From positions 186,001-250,000 of the forward strand of contig OZ245890.1 of NCBI GenBank assembly GCA_965229615.1: 64,000 bases of DNA, written 5' to 3'. The notes beneath the pieces were generated by a model that saw only the letters and a list, made by a program, of their open reading frames with translations, did no database searches and had not been told where the DNA came from. The DNA comes from G965229615 sp965229615 (GTDB taxonomy: Bacteria > Pseudomonadota > Alphaproteobacteria > Rickettsiales > Midichloriaceae). Numbering within the stretch: the stretch's first letter is position 1; each line of letters opens with the position of its first letter. A program made the position numbers and the translations under genes. Below, piece after piece: positions 25,528 through 35,340 of the stretch.

Positions 25528-26328
25528 ATGATGAAACAGATACAATCGATTATCAGTATATTACAGACATACTCAGATCTTGATATATACGACGTTTATA
25601 GGAAACTGCCTATGAATAGACTAGTTTGTAAAACAAATATCTCAAAAAAAACAGTACATCACAATATGATGTTATCTACAACTAGTGATTCAAATAATGA
25701 TACTACTTATATGTTGTTAAAGCAGTGTAATGATCTTGATACACTAAAACAGATTGTGAACTCATTTAATGGATGCGAGTTGAAAACAACAGCTAAAAAC
25801 ACTGTATTTGGTGATGGAAATCCAAAGTCACAAATCATGCTCATAGGCGAAGCACCTGGTGCGAATGAAGATGCAGAAGGCATACCATTCTGTGGGCAAA
25901 GCGGTAGGTTGCTGGATAACATATTGTCGTCAATAGGCCTTAACAGACAAAAAGTATATATAACAAATACTGTTTTTTGGAGACCTCCAAATAATAGAAG
26001 ACCAACATCTGAAGAAATTGCGATTTGTCGTCCATTTGTGGAGAAACATATAAGTTTAGTCTTGCCAAAACTTATAATACTGGTTGGCAGTACTGCTGTT
26101 GAAGCTTTGCTTCAGTCAAATATACCAATTACAAAATTACGTGGCCACTACTTTGATTATACTAATGATCATTTGCAATATAGCATTAAAAGTACTGCAA
26201 TATTCCATCCATCATATCTTTTGCGTCAACCAAGTCAGAAAAAACTCATGTGGTTTGATGTACTTAAGATAAAAAACGATATTGGTATTGATAGTAAGGG
26301 AGACATAAAACAAGCACTTACAATCTGA
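25528..26328 (+). CDS. Uracil-DNA glycosylase, family 4 type
   Basis: A 266-aa DNA repair enzyme that removes uracil. The motif GEAPGANEDAEGIPFCGQ forms the active-site and water-activating region of the family 4 class. RRPTSEE and NTVFWRPPNNR follow, and the C-terminal FHPSYLLRQP supplies the conserved His. One likely Fe-S ligand is the Cys in FNGCELKTTAK. Others are expected but not all obvious. The frame can also be read from a TTG at 25525; the ATG at 25528 is preferred. It starts just after the nnrD stop. The N-terminal 80 residues are less conserved, as usual in alphaproteobacterial members. Confidence 0.88.
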   Translation: MMKQIQSIISILQTYSDLDIYDVYRKLPMNRLVCKTNISKKTVHHNMMLSTTSDSNNDTTYMLLKQCNDLDTLKQIVNSFNGCELKTTAKNTVFGDGNPKSQIMLIGEAPGANEDAEGIPFCGQSGRLLDNILSSIGLNRQKVYITNTVFWRPPNNRRPTSEEIAICRPFVEKHISLVLPKLIILVGSTAVEALLQSNIPITKLRGHYFDYTNDHLQYSIKSTAIFHPSYLLRQPSQKKLMWFDVLKIKNDIGIDSKGDIKQALTI

Positions 26329-26343
26329 CACGATTGATAATTT

Positions 26344-26419
26344 TGGCGATCCCGACGCGACTCGAACGCGTGACCTACTGATTAAAAGTCAGTTGCTCTA
26401 CCGACTGAGCTACGGGATC
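26344..26419 (-). tRNA. tRNA-Lys (anticodon TTT)
   Basis: Read on the minus strand from 26419. The acceptor stem is GATCCCG paired with CGGGATC, followed by discriminator G and an encoded CCA at 26346-26344. The D arm contains AGCTCAGTCGGTAGAGC, the anticodon stem-loop is CTGACTTTTAATCAG with anticodon TTT, and the T arm has GTTCGAGTC. All arms pair well over 76 bases. Confidence 0.97.
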
Positions 26420-26441
26420 AAAACATGTCCTAACAGGAATT

Positions 26442-26485
26442 CATATTAAACTTGCAACTGAAAAATTGCAAGTACTTTTAATATG
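26442..26485 (-). terminator. Imperfect long inverted repeat between the 2021-aa gene and tRNA-Lys
   Basis: CATATTAAACTTGCAA (26442-26457) pairs with the complement formed by TTGCAAG, a four-base bulge and TTTAATATG (26466-26485). The stem has about 16 pairs with an 8-base loop. It lies 41 bases past the stop of the giant gene. It is AT-rich with no long T-tract, so a terminator, an RNase processing site before the tRNA or a dispersed repeat are all possible. Confidence 0.4.
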
Positions 26486-26526
26486 AAAAGATAGTGTTTT
26501 TTGCAATACAAAACCACACACCATAC

Positions 26527-29500
26527 TCATAGCTGCATGGAAATATTGCTTTGCTGGTTGTTACCAAGGCTGTTAATTTGATTCTCTACACCTTTTAGTA
26601 ACCTTTGTGTATGATTATCTTTTTTATCATAAACACCAACATCATACCAAGCCTGCGCATTGGTTGCAGCCTTCGAAGAGTAGTATATATCCTTGTATTC
26701 CTTGGTTAAACCACTACACCTTGAGAAGTCATTAGAAAGCCGACCATAGATGGCCTTGCCATCACCTACTAGCTTATTGATTTCATCACCACTGAATGTC
26801 CTGCCTGACCTTAGCAAACCAATCGCCACAGTGTTTGTAAGATTTTCTATTGATCTGTTACATCTGCATTTATCATTCCATAATTCTGCTATTGCAAAAT
26901 TATTAAATACTTTCTCAGCAATTGATTGTGCCTGTTTAAAGCATTCTTTCACATATTCACTCATATTTGTAATGCCATTTGATCGTATTGTTCCAAGCAT
27001 AGCAGTCAACTCATCCTTTACACTACCAACACAATTCTGTTGATGCATTGTGAGTGATGGCTTTTGTCCTTCCAAATCCATCAATTTCACAAAGATTAGG
27101 TTTGCAAGACATAGTGGATTCGCTTCATGTATTTCTGCAATGAGTTTTCTATCTTCCGCAGACATCATAGCAAACACATCAAGCATGAACCCAGCACATT
27201 TTTTCACCGTACCATCCTTTGGTAGTTCCTTAGATTGCTCAGGGTTAGCATATCTGCGTGCAATTGATCTCGCTGTTGTATCAACGACATCACTCATATC
27301 AGAAGATGCATCTGCTGTGTCGATAACAATATCAAAATCTACCTCTACATCTGCTAAACCAGGATGGAATTCATTACCTATAATGTACTCCTTCTGTGTA
27401 TTGAAAAGTTGTATCAATGTATTTTGCGTATCAACTCCAAGTGCACTGAGCATATCAACAACATGCCATTTGGTATACACAGATTTTATATTCATTTTAG
27501 CACGTGCTTCAATGACAGCATCTGCAATCTCTATAAGCTTGTCAAAGTTTGTATTGGATGCTACTGTGTGTATTATAGCTATCTCATCACTATATTTGTT
27601 TATATCTGTGTCTGCCAAGCCAGCATTATCATGGTTTCCAATAGTATATTCAGGATATTTTTCAAAAAGCTCTATCAATTGCATCTGCTTATCATTGTCC
27701 ATAGCATCGAATGCATCAACAACCTGCCACTGAGTATATATAGGTTTCTCAGTGCGAGTTTTAACAACCGCTTGTGCAATCTTGAAAAGCTGCTGATAAT
27801 TTGGATTCGATGTAACTTTTACACCATTACTAATCATTTTTTCTACCTCTGCAGGTATCAAATGATCATTCATTACCCAATTATGACTTCTGCCACCATC
27901 GTGTACTACTCCTGCTATATATTCTGTAAGCAAATCATGATCGATATCTGCCTTGTCCTTCACTGCATCAGTATAAGTCTTAAGCAGTGTATAAATATCA
28001 TCAGCATGCCACGCTATCTGATATTGGCCGAATGCCACATTCATAATTTTAGTTATTGCACCATCAACTTCACTTGATATAGGCATCATATTATTTAACT
28101 GTTTTAGCTTACCTATCGTATCATTATCATTACTATCAATAACCTTCCCAACATAGTATTGTTGTAGGGCTTTCGATAGTTCGATTTCTTCATTACTATC
28201 ATTAGCATTGATATGCTCATTACCACTGATGTACTGATATAGAGCCTCTGACAATGACATATGAGTATACCTTTTCACAGCTTCAAACTCCAAACCTTTT
28301 TCTGCAAAAGCATTTGGCAGATCCTGCAATGCCGCTTTATTAAAAAGTTTAGCAAGTGCATTGCCATTGCTGCTAGCAAAAAGCTGACAATATTTAATAG
28401 CTTCTGCGCAATGTGGCAGATTTATTATCCACTCATTTGGAATCGTTCCTTGCGCATTTTCCTCTTTGCCTTGTAATGCTCTTTCATATACCATCAGTGA
28501 GTATATTGATATAGCATCAGTTGGTAGATATGTTGTATCATAAACTTTTGCATCTGCAATTGTCTCCATGATTTCATCTGGTGATAAACCATTTTTCTCA
28601 AATGCTTCAATTAATGATTTAAAGCTCTGAACATCAAATGTCGCGCCATTGAATTTAGTCTTACCATCAAATTTCACTTCTGCAAAATCTGATTTCTTGA
28701 AGTCTGAGTTGCTAAAATCTACATTTTTAATTGTTGTTTTATAAAACTGAGTATTCTCAAAAACACAGGTGCTCAAATTAAGCATTTGAGTTGCAATATT
28801 TACAACATCATCGATATCTTGTGCGACTACACTGCCATTTAAGGTCTGACCGGCAAATATAAAATTACCACTGCTTGAAAAATCTTTTCTTAATATCGCC
28901 AATACGTTCACCTTATTACCATCCTTACCTTGTGCTTGATGTATTGCATTCAGTGCAGCTTGCGTTTGTTGATCGTCTTGTACAATTGCTTTGCCACGAA
29001 AATTCCTCATAGCAGGACCAATTACCCCTGCTCCCAGTATCCCCCCCAGTGCTCCCAGCAGTTCTTGTGGTTGTAGCCATACAGCCGCTAATGTTCCACG
29101 TACCCCATTACCACTTAATATGTTAGCTAGCACATCTTTCAGCACCGTGCCATTGTTATATAACTTTTTAGCATTTGCTGGATCAGCAATACATACATCC
29201 ACAACTTCCTCAATTGTATTATATACTGCTGGTGGGATAGGCATTTGCTTGAGTATGCCTATCAAGGCAGTCTTGAGAATTTGTTTATCTTCCTGTGTGT
29301 ATTTACCATCCTCTGTGAAAATTTCACCTATTGTTTCAATAATAATGTTTACTTGACTAGCTGGTGTACCTTTTTCCAATATAACTCTGTTCAAAGCATC
29401 CATCATCAATGGGTTTTTCTGTATATTTACTATAAGTTTGTTAAATGTAGCTATTGTATTATCTCTCTGCTGATCATCACCAATCATTGCTGCAAGTGGA

Positions 29501-32500
29501 GCAAAGGTTGCAATAAGCAGATCTTGAATATCACCAATACCTTCAGCTCCACGTTTTCTGCAGCCGATCTCTTTAATTCTATCACCTAGAGCAGTGTCAT
29601 TAATTTGTTCCTTGTTTGCCATGAGCAACATAGCAAACTGCTCCAATTGTGCATTATCTATACTTGCAAATACTGGGGAAGTTTTCAGTATTGCTACAAC
29701 ATCTTCATTGCATAATACATTATCGTGATGTATACTCTTAATGTACTCTCCAACTGAGTATATAGCATCAGAGTGTATATTATTAGATACTGCAAAATGC
29801 ATCATATTGAACATGATTTCTTCATGTGATACTCTCGTACAAAGATGATTAACGGGGGTATTTATACCATATTTTTTATTCACCTCTGCTACCTTTACAT
29901 GAAAGTCAGTATATAGAACTTTTAATTTGAAAGCATTATCTGATGATAGTGTATTACCATGTACTGCATTATCAAATTCAGTAGCAAATTCTCCTTGACT
30001 TTTTGCAATATTATTATCAACTATTTCATAAAAGATTCTTTTATTTTCCTCTTGATCGTCTCCAAATAAACCCTCATCAAGTTCGGATGAGACATCAACT
30101 TTACTGATATTCCTAATTATATTAAATGCAGTTTCTCTTTCAGTATTCTGCTTATTTATAATTGCTTGCTGCATTGCTTGTTTTTCAGGAAAAACTTCAA
30201 CTTTAAATATCAAATCAGTTCTATTACGCAACTCCAAACCAAGTGCATTCAATTCAGCTTCATGAAGTGCTCTTTTGAATTCTACAATATCTTCTATTCC
30301 CAAATTCGTTATAAAATCTGAATCCACATTATGAACTGGTAAAACCCCATCATTACTTACTAATAATTTATAAAGCTCCCTTGATAGCTTCTCAGCCTGC
30401 ACCTTATCTGTTATCTTTGTCATGCAAGGTAACATCATGAAGCCATTCACAATATTTCCACATCTAATATTCAACTCCAGACCATTAAATAATTGTAAAC
30501 TACTTTCATTATTTAGCATTTGCAACAATGTAGGCAATGCTTGCTCTGCTAACACAGGCATATTGTCTTTAATCGCTTTAAAATCCTCTCTTTCAAGGAA
30601 TTTCTTCATGACATCAACATTACCACTGAGTTTTTGTACCAATGCGCCAACTTGTTGCGTAATTTTTGGTTCGTTAATAAATTCTCTCAATTCTTCGTTT
30701 TTAGATACTAGTATTGCAAGATTTTGCATCATCAAACCATAGTTTTCTGCCCCCATATTTGCAACAATCTCATGTAATATCTTGACAGAAGCGTCGTCTT
30801 TTAATGCGTGCTTTGCAATTTCAAGGAATGATTCATCAAGTCCGAACTCTTGCATTTTTGCTACAAGTGGGGTTAATTGAAGCATTGCTACTAATGCATC
30901 TCTTTGCTCATATAATTTCTCTCTTAACTCTGGGTTCTTGACAACAGCATCTATACCATTTGCAATCCAACCAAACATCGATAAGTTATTTCTGAACGCA
31001 CCTATTACATGACTTAATGCTTCAACCGTCTGAGGTGTCTTAACAACTGCTGGTAATAACTGCAGAAATTCAATATTCAATTTGTTACCTAAATTATTAA
31101 CAAAATCATCTCTTGAGACAGTAACATTTTTTTGCTCATCTTTAATTTCAACCCTGCCAGCAACTTCAACCCTGAATGCCTTTGCAGTTTCCTTGTTTTT
31201 GAGTGGTTCTGCAGCTGAAATGTCTTTTAATTGTAACAAACCAAACTCTGCCATGTTTAGTCCTAATGCTGACAACTTGTATACAACATTGTTATTATGA
31301 CTTTTATCAAGATCAGGTTCGAAACATAATGCTAGAATTGTTGGTACACCAGCTTCCTGTACTATTTGTGCAATTTGTGGCTGTAGCACGCTACATGATG
31401 CCGTTGCAACAGCATGTGCAATTGCAACATTCTTATCTTCTAGTTTTATTGTATCATCGTTGATAACACCAACAATGTTGCTAACTTGTTTTACCGCCTC
31501 AGCATAGTTTTGTTTTAACACTGTTGTGATTGCACTTGCTGCAACTTGATCAACTGGTTGCACACCATTTATACTCACATTATCAGCAATGATGTTTGTT
31601 ATAACATTTTTATTTTTTTCTATTATTTGTGGTAAATCATCTTTTAATAAAGCTGCTGCTTCCAGACATTCTGATACTATTTCCATCATCGGCTTCTCCT
31701 GTAACATCATGTCAACAACCTTATTAACATGCTCTAATGCTTTTTCGAAAACCTGCTCTTGTGTAATCATAGCAAGAAGCTCATGCATGCTATTATTTAA
31801 TAGCGCGTTGATATTCTGATCATTGTTAACAGCACAATTCTTTATAAAATCAGTCTTACCTCGTATTATTTCTTTTACTGTTACTTTGTCTATACCATTC
31901 ATTGTACTTGCAACTTCTAGAGCAGTCTTAATGATTTCAAGATAGTTTTTTCGTACTTCTAGACGTCTTTGAGCAATCACGTCTTTTTTATTATCTTTGA
32001 TTGCTTTTTGCAAAGCGTTTTCCGAGATTTTCAGTTTTGCAAAATCTAAATATAATCTTGGTACAAACGATACTAACAATATTGGCTCGTTCCCTACAAT
32101 GTTTAATATATCTCTAATCACTTGTTTATCTAAGCCGCTTTGGCTACGGTCTGGCAAATTGAGAAAATAATCCAATACCGCATCAAGTTGTGTTTGTCGT
32201 TCATTGTCTGCCAACCATATCATGAATTTTTGTATATTCTCATCATGTGCCATACTTGCATTCAGGTTAGGGCTTTGTAATTCTGCTTTGTACTGATCAG
32301 ATATTACACATTTGATTAATGTATGAACCCTCAACGGATGTAAAAACAGAGCATGTAGCAACAACATCCAAAAATCACTTGAAGAGATTATAGTTGTAAA
32401 TTTGCCAAACTGCGTTGCTGCGTCATTATCACGCCTTAACAATGCTTGTTTAGAAGCTACTGTTGCTAGAAATCCATCCAGATGCTCCATTATTTTCTTA

Positions 32501-32592
32501 TCACTGGTGAAGAATGCTACAGCATCGGATATCTCATTTTGTATGCTGTTGAGTTCTATATCAATACCTTGCAAATGATTGTCCAATGGCAT
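26527..32592 (-). CDS. Giant protein of unknown function with pentapeptide repeats, 2021 aa
   Basis: One uninterrupted frame of 2021 codons, almost a tenth of the window. I do not recognise a known full-length family. No N-terminal signal peptide is visible. The first 1150 residues are helical and solenoid-like with many short amphipathic helices. A Gly/Ala-rich hydrophobic segment at about 1167-1197 (ELLGALGGILGAGVIGPAM) might be membrane-active. A short pentapeptide-repeat run follows at about 1275-1320 (TTIKNVDFSNSDFKKSDF). Residues about 1596-1678 and 1679-1762 are two copies of one 83-residue repeat (QVVDAFDAM... YTIGNHDNAGLADTD and HVVDMLSAL... YIIGNEFHPGLADVE). Size, architecture and isolation suggest a lineage-specific large effector or toxin-like protein; this is inference. 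Confidence 0.72.
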   Translation of the reverse strand: MPLDNHLQGIDIELNSIQNEISDAVAFFTSDKKIMEHLDGFLATVASKQALLRRDNDAATQFGKFTTIISSSDFWMLLLHALFLHPLRVHTLIKCVISDQYKAELQSPNLNASMAHDENIQKFMIWLADNERQTQLDAVLDYFLNLPDRSQSGLDKQVIRDILNIVGNEPILLVSFVPRLYLDFAKLKISENALQKAIKDNKKDVIAQRRLEVRKNYLEIIKTALEVASTMNGIDKVTVKEIIRGKTDFIKNCAVNNDQNINALLNNSMHELLAMITQEQVFEKALEHVNKVVDMMLQEKPMMEIVSECLEAAALLKDDLPQIIEKNKNVITNIIADNVSINGVQPVDQVAASAITTVLKQNYAEAVKQVSNIVGVINDDTIKLEDKNVAIAHAVATASCSVLQPQIAQIVQEAGVPTILALCFEPDLDKSHNNNVVYKLSALGLNMAEFGLLQLKDISAAEPLKNKETAKAFRVEVAGRVEIKDEQKNVTVSRDDFVNNLGNKLNIEFLQLLPAVVKTPQTVEALSHVIGAFRNNLSMFGWIANGIDAVVKNPELREKLYEQRDALVAMLQLTPLVAKMQEFGLDESFLEIAKHALKDDASVKILHEIVANMGAENYGLMMQNLAILVSKNEELREFINEPKITQQVGALVQKLSGNVDVMKKFLEREDFKAIKDNMPVLAEQALPTLLQMLNNESSLQLFNGLELNIRCGNIVNGFMMLPCMTKITDKVQAEKLSRELYKLLVSNDGVLPVHNVDSDFITNLGIEDIVEFKRALHEAELNALGLELRNRTDLIFKVEVFPEKQAMQQAIINKQNTERETAFNIIRNISKVDVSSELDEGLFGDDQEENKRIFYEIVDNNIAKSQGEFATEFDNAVHGNTLSSDNAFKLKVLYTDFHVKVAEVNKKYGINTPVNHLCTRVSHEEIMFNMMHFAVSNNIHSDAIYSVGEYIKSIHHDNVLCNEDVVAILKTSPVFASIDNAQLEQFAMLLMANKEQINDTALGDRIKEIGCRKRGAEGIGDIQDLLIATFAPLAAMIGDDQQRDNTIATFNKLIVNIQKNPLMMDALNRVILEKGTPASQVNIIIETIGEIFTEDGKYTQEDKQILKTALIGILKQMPIPPAVYNTIEEVVDVCIADPANAKKLYNNGTVLKDVLANILSGNGVRGTLAAVWLQPQELLGALGGILGAGVIGPAMRNFRGKAIVQDDQQTQAALNAIHQAQGKDGNKVNVLAILRKDFSSSGNFIFAGQTLNGSVVAQDIDDVVNIATQMLNLSTCVFENTQFYKTTIKNVDFSNSDFKKSDFAEVKFDGKTKFNGATFDVQSFKSLIEAFEKNGLSPDEIMETIADAKVYDTTYLPTDAISIYSLMVYERALQGKEENAQGTIPNEWIINLPHCAEAIKYCQLFASSNGNALAKLFNKAALQDLPNAFAEKGLEFEAVKRYTHMSLSEALYQYISGNEHINANDSNEEIELSKALQQYYVGKVIDSNDNDTIGKLKQLNNMMPISSEVDGAITKIMNVAFGQYQIAWHADDIYTLLKTYTDAVKDKADIDHDLLTEYIAGVVHDGGRSHNWVMNDHLIPAEVEKMISNGVKVTSNPNYQQLFKIAQAVVKTRTEKPIYTQWQVVDAFDAMDNDKQMQLIELFEKYPEYTIGNHDNAGLADTDINKYSDEIAIIHTVASNTNFDKLIEIADAVIEARAKMNIKSVYTKWHVVDMLSALGVDTQNTLIQLFNTQKEYIIGNEFHPGLADVEVDFDIVIDTADASSDMSDVVDTTARSIARRYANPEQSKELPKDGTVKKCAGFMLDVFAMMSAEDRKLIAEIHEANPLCLANLIFVKLMDLEGQKPSLTMHQQNCVGSVKDELTAMLGTIRSNGITNMSEYVKECFKQAQSIAEKVFNNFAIAELWNDKCRCNRSIENLTNTVAIGLLRSGRTFSGDEINKLVGDGKAIYGRLSNDFSRCSGLTKEYKDIYYSSKAATNAQAWYDVGVYDKKDNHTQRLLKGVENQINSLGNNQQSNISMQL

Positions 32593-32702
32593 AGTTATAT
32601 ATAGTATTAAAAGTTTTATGCTTATAGTGCATCATATTAACTTGCATGCTAACATACACAGTATTAAATGTATATTAAAGTTAAAGTACATACTGTTGCA
32701 TG

Positions 32703-33788
32703 TTAAAATTTATGAAGCTTCAAATGATATTGCACACGTTGCTGTATTGCAGTTAGTATATCATATGGCACATTGTGAGTATATAGTGCAACCTCTTCCA
32801 ATGGTAGTTTTTCACCCCATAATGTTGCTGTATCACCAACTCCTACACCATGACATCTCGTAACATCAACTGTTAGCATATCCATCGACACTCTGCCAAC
32901 AATTGGACATCTCATGCCTTGCATCAGCACAGGTGTACCGCTCATGGCAGAACGTGGATATCCATCACCATAACCAGCTGCTACTGTTGCAATTATCATA
33001 TCATTCTCACATACGAACGTCCTTCCATAACCTATGCTACTGCCAGCACTTAGGCATCTTACAGACATAACTTGTGCCTTCAATGTCATCACTGGCTTTA
33101 AATCTAGTGTAATTGCACTGACACCATCAAGTGGTGAAATGCCATAGATTGCAATTCCAGGCCTTACTACATCATAACATATATTACCGAAGTTGAATAT
33201 GCCTGCAGAGTTCAAAAGGCTCTTTTCTACTGGTAAATCTTTAACAGTATTGTGAAAAACACTGATCTGTTCATTATTCAAGTGGTGATTTATATCATTT
33301 GCACATGCAAGATGTGACATTAAACGTATTTTATCAACATTCTTGGCTTTAGTAAGCATGTTATAAATTGATCCTACCTCTGATGGTAAAAAGCCTGATC
33401 TTCCCATACCTGTGTCGAATTTTAACCATATGTTGACCTTATTAGGTATATTCGTTTGTAAACAGTGTAACTGTGTATGTTCATGTATAACTAGATCCAA
33501 TCCATGCTGTGCAGCAATAACAAAATCATCATTTGTGTATACCCCCTGCATTACAACCATTGGTGTTCTGATGCCAACACTACGCAACAGCATTGCTTCA
33601 TCAAGACGTGCAACACCAAAGCAATCAACATGTTGTTCTAAACATGTTGCAATCGTCTTAATACCATGGCCATATGCGTTAGCCTTCAACATCACCATCA
33701 CCCTACTTTTTCTAGTAACACTTCTTATAACATGTAAGTTGTGTAGCAAGTTTTCTTCTGAAAGTGTTGTATTTGGCGCATAACTCAT
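32703..33788 (-). CDS. alr: Alanine racemase
   Basis: A 361-aa PLP enzyme interconverting L- and D-alanine for peptidoglycan. The PLP lysine lies in MVMLKANAYGHG near residue 35. The C-terminal domain contains SSIGYGRTFV, VAAGYGDGYPR and VGRVSMDMLTVDVT, with the second catalytic Tyr region preserved. Length is usual. It is transcribed alone, divergent from the symporter gene at 33994. Together with dapE, murD, mraY and murG it shows that a peptidoglycan pathway is kept. Confidence 0.95.
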   Translation of the reverse strand: MSYAPNTTLSEENLLHNLHVIRSVTRKSRVMVMLKANAYGHGIKTIATCLEQHVDCFGVARLDEAMLLRSVGIRTPMVVMQGVYTNDDFVIAAQHGLDLVIHEHTQLHCLQTNIPNKVNIWLKFDTGMGRSGFLPSEVGSIYNMLTKAKNVDKIRLMSHLACANDINHHLNNEQISVFHNTVKDLPVEKSLLNSAGIFNFGNICYDVVRPGIAIYGISPLDGVSAITLDLKPVMTLKAQVMSVRCLSAGSSIGYGRTFVCENDMIIATVAAGYGDGYPRSAMSGTPVLMQGMRCPIVGRVSMDMLTVDVTRCHGVGVGDTATLWGEKLPLEEVALYTHNVPYDILTAIQQRVQYHLKLHKF

Positions 33789-33895
33789 ATACTATTCATT
33801 GACGTTAGTTTTGCTTATTTGCTGTCTATTTCTCGTAAAACTTAAATATGAAATATTGATATCAAATTTATCATATAAACTCAACACAGAATGCT

Positions 33896-33923
33896 TTGCT
33901 TAGTATTTTGTTAGTGGTATGCT
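33896..33923 (+). promoter_or_regulatory. Candidate promoter for the symporter gene
   Basis: TTGCTT (33896-33901), a 16-base spacer and TATGCT (33918-33923) preceded by TGG form a -35 / extended -10 pair. It lies about 70 bases before the ATG at 33994, in the 205-base intergenic region shared with alr. Confidence 0.4.
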
Positions 33924-33993
33924 ATATCATGATGTATCGTTATGGTAATTTTAATGATTCCAATACAATCATTTATTTGTTAATCATTTGACA

Positions 33994-35292
33994 ATGAAAA
34001 AAATATGTTTGAACACCAAGCTTACCTCATGGCATAAAGTTATCATCGGTATGATACTCGGTATCATAATTGGAATGATCTTTGGAGAAACAATTGCATG
34101 GTTAAAATACCTTGGTATTTTGTTTCTCAATATGATCAAAATGGTTACGATACCACTAATTTTCTTTACAATAGTATATGGCATTACAAGTGTAGAAAAC
34201 CATAGAGGCCTGGGAAAAGTAAGTATAAAAGCAATTGTGATATTTCTATCCACAGCTGTCACTGCAGCTTGCATTGGATTATTGGTAACATCGATAATAA
34301 AGCCTGGTTTTAGTGATGGTAAGGCAATATTGAACATGATGTCTAATATGCAGAAACATGGCATTTCCGTTGCTTCTGGAGGACATAATAGCACATCAAT
34401 TGTTGACTTTGTGATTAATATCATACCTAATAATATTGTTAGTGCAGCGGCTGAAGGTAATATACTGCAAGTAATAGCCTTCGCATTTTTTTGTGGTGTA
34501 ACGCTCAACAAAAATAGAACGAATTGTGAGAATGTCATAAAAATATTTCACCAGATCGCTCAGATGCTTTTTAGTATGATAGAAAGTATTATGAAATTCG
34601 CACCATTTGGTGTGTTTGGATATATGGCAACACTTGCTGCTGTGGAAGGATTAACACCAATGATAACACTAGGAAGGCTTATCATAACCATTATGATTGG
34701 TTGTACAGTGCAGTATATATTTTTCGGCATAGTGCTATTCGTTTTTGGACGTATTTCACCACTACCGTTCTATAGGAAAATTATCGATATACAGATGTTG
34801 GCATTTTCAACTAGCAGCTCTAAAGCTGTGCTTGTACCAATGATGCAAGCTTGCGAAAAGCGCCTTGGTATATCAAAGGAAGGAAGTAGATTTATTCTCC
34901 CACTTTCTGCTGCTCTCAATATGGATGGTGGCGCAATATATCAAGCCTCATGTGTAGTATTTTTTAGTCAAATATATGGTATTAACTTTGGATTACATGA
35001 ATATGTAATAATCATATTAATGTCAACGATAGCATCAATAGGTGGTGCTGGCATTCCAAGTGGCGTGTTATTATTTCTCGGAATGGTTTTACATGCAGTA
35101 GGAATGCCAATTGATGGAGTTTTAGTTGTTGCTACTGTTGATAGAATACTCGATATGCTGACAACCGCTATCAATGTTACTGGTGATATATTTGCAACAT
35201 TGCTGATTGAAACTTCTGAAAAAAAATTGAATAAGCAACAATACTATGCAGCAATAGCAAGTACTGAAAAGGAAAAACAAACACCAGTATAA
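33994..35292 (+). CDS. Dicarboxylate/amino-acid:cation symporter (DAACS family)
   Basis: A 432-aa inner-membrane carrier of the GltP/DctA family that imports glutamate, aspartate or C4-dicarboxylates with Na+ or H+. The two re-entrant loop motifs are recognisable as AFSTSSSKAVLVPM (usual form ATSSSEATLP) and SIGGAGIPSGVLL. The substrate/cation motif is NMDGGAIYQASCVVF, with Gly where most members have Thr in NMDGTAIY. Eight or more hydrophobic segments are visible. The start is the ATG at 33994; a TTG two codons upstream is possible. The altered motif makes the exact substrate uncertain. In Rickettsiales such carriers supply carbon and amino acids from the host. Confidence 0.9.
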   Translation: MKKICLNTKLTSWHKVIIGMILGIIIGMIFGETIAWLKYLGILFLNMIKMVTIPLIFFTIVYGITSVENHRGLGKVSIKAIVIFLSTAVTAACIGLLVTSIIKPGFSDGKAILNMMSNMQKHGISVASGGHNSTSIVDFVINIIPNNIVSAAAEGNILQVIAFAFFCGVTLNKNRTNCENVIKIFHQIAQMLFSMIESIMKFAPFGVFGYMATLAAVEGLTPMITLGRLIITIMIGCTVQYIFFGIVLFVFGRISPLPFYRKIIDIQMLAFSTSSSKAVLVPMMQACEKRLGISKEGSRFILPLSAALNMDGGAIYQASCVVFFSQIYGINFGLHEYVIIILMSTIASIGGAGIPSGVLLFLGMVLHAVGMPIDGVLVVATVDRILDMLTTAINVTGDIFATLLIETSEKKLNKQQYYAAIASTEKEKQTPV

Positions 35293-35301
35293 AGTTTCAC
35301 A

Positions 35302-35332
35302 TTGCATTCTTTAAATATTAATGGTAGATAAT
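35302..35332 (+). promoter_or_regulatory. Candidate promoter of rnpB
   Basis: TTGCAT (35302-35307) and GATAAT (35327-35332), with an alternative extended -10 TGGTAGATA overlapping it, place the start of transcription at about 35340, exactly at the 5' side of the RNase P RNA P1 helix. Confidence 0.5.
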
Positions 35333-35340
35333 ACTTATTC

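Noticed and set aside
26527..32592. Several plus-strand frames of 100-240 codons within the giant gene (for example 27050-27733)
   Set aside because: They are complementary shadows of the 2021-aa frame, with Ser/Ile/Cys-rich composition and no ribosome binding sites.
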